Shown one piece after another: positions 7,801 to 9,032 of a DNA stretch of 9,032 bases. Origin of the DNA: UBA4416 sp044353195. Its GTDB lineage: Bacteria; Bacteroidota; Bacteroidia; B-17B0; Aurantibacillaceae. The stretch covers positions 1 through 9,032 of the forward strand of contig JBILCJ010000083.1 of NCBI GenBank assembly GCA_044353195.1, in the 5' to 3' direction. Position 1 is the stretch's first letter; each line of letters opens with the position of its first letter. Under the pieces are notes generated by a model. It was not told where the DNA came from. It was given only the letters and a program-made list of their open reading frames with translations, and ran no database searches. The position numbers and the translations under genes were made by a program.

Positions 7801-9032
7801 GCAGTCGCATTTAAATTATTTCCACCTGGAGCTGTGCCAGCATAAGAATAATTATTTCCGGAAATTCCATCAGTATTTGGTGTGGTTTGCTTTGTGCCCG
7901 AATTAGTAACAACTAATTGAGAACTTGTTAAACCAGAATTATAAATATTCTTTCCTTTAGCTGTTCCCATATCATTTCCAAAATTACAATTGTTAACAGT
8001 AACACTTATTGCCCCATTAGATTGAAGATATAAATCTAATCCATTATCAAAATTACTCGCAGGTTGATTTGAGTTATTAAATGAACACGTTTCGAAACTG
8101 TAGGTTCCTGCAGCACCTCTTACAGAGATTGCATTTCCATCATTTGAAGTGTTTGAACTAAATTGACAAGTATATCCAGTAGGATTATTCGTTCCACAGA
8201 AAAAAGCACCATCAAATTTACAATTAACGAAAGTGGCTTTTAGATTTGCATCAATTCCTTGAGAGAAATAATGACCACCACCATTTGTAGCAGAACTAGC
8301 GTCTCCTTGGATATAATTTCTATTAAAACAAGAATTGGTAACCGTTAAATTACCTGCAATTTGAGCTATAGCACCACCTGCACGAGCAGAGTTACCTTCA
8401 AATGATGTTTTATCAACATTGACAATAGAAGTAACTCCATTTATCTCGATAGCACCACCCTTACCATCTGCGTCACGAGATTGTGAAAAAACAGAATTTT
8501 TCACTGTTAAGTTACAAGAATTTACTTTAATGGCACCACCAGAATCGCCATTAAAACCAGAACAACTAAAAAACAAACCATCAAAAGTTGAATTAGAACC
8601 ACTCGATAAATAAATACTTTCACCGTTAGAGGTTGCTCCGTAATTTTTCTTCATAACTACGCTTTTTAAATTAAAGCCTTTTACGTTCGTATTAACTAAT
8701 AAGGCTTGTCCTAAAGCACTTCCTAAAAAGAAATCAAACAATTGTAAATTTTGAATGGTGATATTGTTTGCAGCAATTGTCGCAAAACGGTGGTCAGTAT
8801 GACTGGTAAAAATGGTGTTACCGGTTCCAGCACCAAAAATAGAAATACTTTTATTTAAGTTCAATTGTCTGTTACCAGCTCCTGTAAATGTACCTTTATC
8901 AACGTAAATAATATCGCCTGCCGCTGCTGCATTAAAAGCCGCTAAAAGACTTAATTTTGGTGCAGTTGGAATATTACCAGCATTTGCATCATTACCAATT
9001 GCAGTTGTATATACGTCTCCAGTAGTAGAATT
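4845..9032 (-). CDS. Giant T9SS-secreted modular surface protein (beta-helix, HYR-like, Ig-like, SprB-like and jelly-roll-like modules), 5' end outside window
   Basis: The reading frame is open to the window edge, giving at least 1395 residues (numbered here from the edge); the TTG at 8864-8862 is an internal leucine codon, not the start. Residues 1-420 form a right-handed parallel beta-helix: DVYTTAIGNDANAG at 6-19, GDIIYVDKGTFTG at 39-51, then GGAI at 165, 192 and 219 with FEGN and FNRN motifs. A HYR-like domain follows at 436-516, an Ig-like domain at 517-601 and a SprB-like repeat at 602-662 (TVTDANGCY). Two tandem Ig / jelly-roll-like / Ig blocks occupy 666-983 and 984-1296, with YLWSNG or YLWNNG in each Ig domain. 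A type A sorting domain (YPNPT at 1320-1324) ends the protein. The product should cross the outer membrane by T9SS and remain on the surface or be released. Adhesion or glycan binding is the likely role (inference); no catalytic site is recognised. It is followed by a strong terminator. Confidence 0.92.
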   Translation of the reverse strand, partial: NSTTGDVYTTAIGNDANAGNIPTAPKLSLLAAFNAAAAGDIIYVDKGTFTGAGNRQLNLNKSISIFGAGTGNTIFTSHTDHRFATIAANNITIQNLQLFDFFLGSALGQALLVNTNVKGFNLKSVVMKKNYGATSNGESIYLSSGSNSTFDGLFFSCSGFNGDSGGAIKVNSCNLTVKNSVFSQSRDADGKGGAIEINGVTSIVNVDKTSFEGNSARAGGAIAQIAGNLTVTNSCFNRNYIQGDASSATNGGGHYFSQGIDANLKATFVNCKFDGAFFCGTNNPTGYTCQFSSNTSNDGNAISVRGAAGTYSFETCSFNNSNQPASNFDNGLDLYLQSNGAISVTVNNCNFGNDMGTAKGKNIYNSGLTSSQLVVTNSGTKQTTPNTDGISGNNYSYAGTAPGGNNLNATATTSVVCSGQIAGCSISINCSNETNAPIIATCASNQTITSCSGVLPDYRPQLSVFDDCSFTISQSPAPGTLLSSLGNGNHTVTFTVSDLSPNSPDALCSMVLTLEGCYTCNPTLVYPSISVCQAGNDVTPVFSPAGGTFSSASGLALNATTGQIDASESTVGTYTITYSPNASYPSCTVTSVFTVFENPIATISSGTIACHGATTDATLTVTNGTGPYSISPSSIGLYAGIHTFTVTDANGCYVLKTLTLDEPETFTTSILSSKGTSFCFGDSTTLTATSGSTYLWSNGGATTQTIIATVSGNYSLTVVNENGCEANSFVTINANYCTPICPTTNNLLQNGSFENPPKYGYYGFETMPFWTNAADGNKIEINGANLYCAGCWIPSPNGIQYIELNANNRGNIHQDVTVLPNKSLDLSFVHRARVNAVGAEKLRVTLSDPINNSNFYTFDVTAVFGIWKKITGSYVTASNQTKVRVRLETIQSLYPGSGNYLDNVILNYLDCGPNAVAVLGDQYICNSSLSSVLSVTNTSNAVSYLWSNGATTPTISVNAPGNYFVKVIFANGTTSISSPFTVYDFATYATINGSTAFCAGTSNVLTAIGGTSYLWNNGATTASLNLTSSGTYSVTISTTNGCNIVKELTVNSYTCAASYCPTSANLLLNGSFENPALTSPWNIVSVSNWTNLVDGNKIEIHKNVLGISIPNGSQYIELNGSTYGKIYQDVNVVSGKTLQLSFMYRGRTSANESVKVTLYNPLTSTNIYTFTATATHNVWKKIAANYICDSTQTLVRVKFEALTGYTSGCGNLIDDIALNYYDCANASAVIIGNDEICSGSSTTLSLLNNTNISSYLWSNGSTNSIISVNMPGIYTVTVTLNNSSTLASNSFVVSDCAYSSFRSANQNKQQLMNDFDVVLYPNPTVEAFNITIFSDNDEEVVVEIYDMLGHIVESKSVHKADISNVTIGSKLPSNAIYHVVVKQGVNTKSQRLIKY
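4848..5093 (-). other. T9SS type A C-terminal sorting domain (Por_Secre_tail-like) within the surface protein
   Basis: The last 82 residues have the three hallmarks of the type IX secretion sorting domain. These are the LYPNPT motif near its start, a central VEIYDMLGHIV strand-turn-strand with a conserved glycine, and a terminal strand with YHVVVKQG ending in RLIKY. The family directs secretion across the outer membrane, where the domain is normally cleaved and the protein attached to anionic lipopolysaccharide. It follows a low-complexity linker (RSANQNKQQL) after the last Ig-like domain. Confidence 0.95.
5145..6083 (-). repeat. Internal protein repeat block 2 (Ig-like / jelly-roll-like / Ig-like)
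   Basis: This encodes window residues 984-1296, the second copy of a three-domain block. The order is an Ig-like domain (FCAGTS, YLWNNG, NGCNIVKELTV), then a DUF642/galactose-binding-like domain at 5364-5855 (NLLLNGSFENP, DGNKIEI, QYIELN, QDV, NVWKKI, IDDIALNYYDC), then an Ig-like domain (EICSGSS, YLWSNG). Each part aligns best with the part in the same position of block 1. The middle domain has cysteines in CDS and SGCGN that copy 1 lacks. Confidence 0.85.
6084..7037 (-). repeat. Internal protein repeat block 1 (Ig-like / jelly-roll-like / Ig-like)
   Basis: This encodes window residues 666-983, the first copy of the block. An Ig-like domain (FCFGDS, YLWSNGG, NGCEANSFVTI) is followed by a DUF642/galactose-binding-like domain at 6300-6812 (NLLQNGSFENP, DGNKIEI, QYIELN, QDV, GIWKKI, LDNVILNYLDC) and a second Ig-like domain (YICNSS, YLWSNGATT). 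By eye about half of the aligned residues of the middle domain match copy 2. This copy carries a private CAGCW cysteine pair. Confidence 0.85.

Noticed and set aside
8862..8864. TTG as the start codon of the large surface protein
   Set aside because: The frame continues upstream for 56 more codons to the window edge with sensible beta-helix sequence (DVYTTAIGNDANAG, GDIIYVDKG). There is no signal peptide at the TTG, so it is an internal leucine codon.

Overview
The window looks like a chromosomal segment of a Bacteroidota bacterium (a Flavobacteriia or Chitinophagia type; genus not determinable). The evidence is AT-rich DNA, a TonB-dependent receptor with an N-terminal carboxypeptidase-D-regulatory-like domain, a very large secreted protein ending in a type IX secretion (T9SS) sorting domain, no clear Shine-Dalgarno sequences, and promoter-like TTG / TAnnTTTG elements typical of this phylum.

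Layout. Positions 57-2549 (minus) encode an outer-membrane TonB-dependent receptor with a GTG start and a signal peptide. Sixty bases upstream of it, 2610-3830 (minus) encodes an L-2-hydroxyglutarate oxidase (LhgO). From a 69-bp divergent intergenic region, 3900-4511 (plus) encodes a short fumarylacetoacetate-hydrolase-family enzyme of the FAHD1 type, ending at a bidirectional hairpin terminator. The gap 4512-4844 holds that terminator, a small frameshifted gene remnant that resembles the N-terminus of a large restriction-modification methylase, and a second bidirectional terminator. Positions 4845-9032 (minus) encode the 3' part of a giant surface protein whose reading frame stays open to the window edge, so its real start lies outside.

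How the genes fit together. LhgO and the FAH-family enzyme are both small-molecule enzymes acting around the TCA cycle. LhgO returns L-2-hydroxyglutarate to 2-oxoglutarate, and FAHD1-type proteins act on oxaloacetate or acylpyruvates, so their head-to-head arrangement suggests a metabolite-repair pair (inference). The receptor and the T9SS protein are cell-surface products with no visible link to that pair. The surface protein is a mosaic: a right-handed beta-helix with GGAI / FxxN motifs, a HYR-like domain, an Ig-like domain, a SprB-like repeat, two tandem copies of an Ig / jelly-roll-like / Ig block, and the T9SS C-terminal domain. The most notable items are this three-domain internal duplication with differing cysteines between copies, and the restriction-methylase-like remnant between two terminators. 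I did not see an obviously new multi-gene system.
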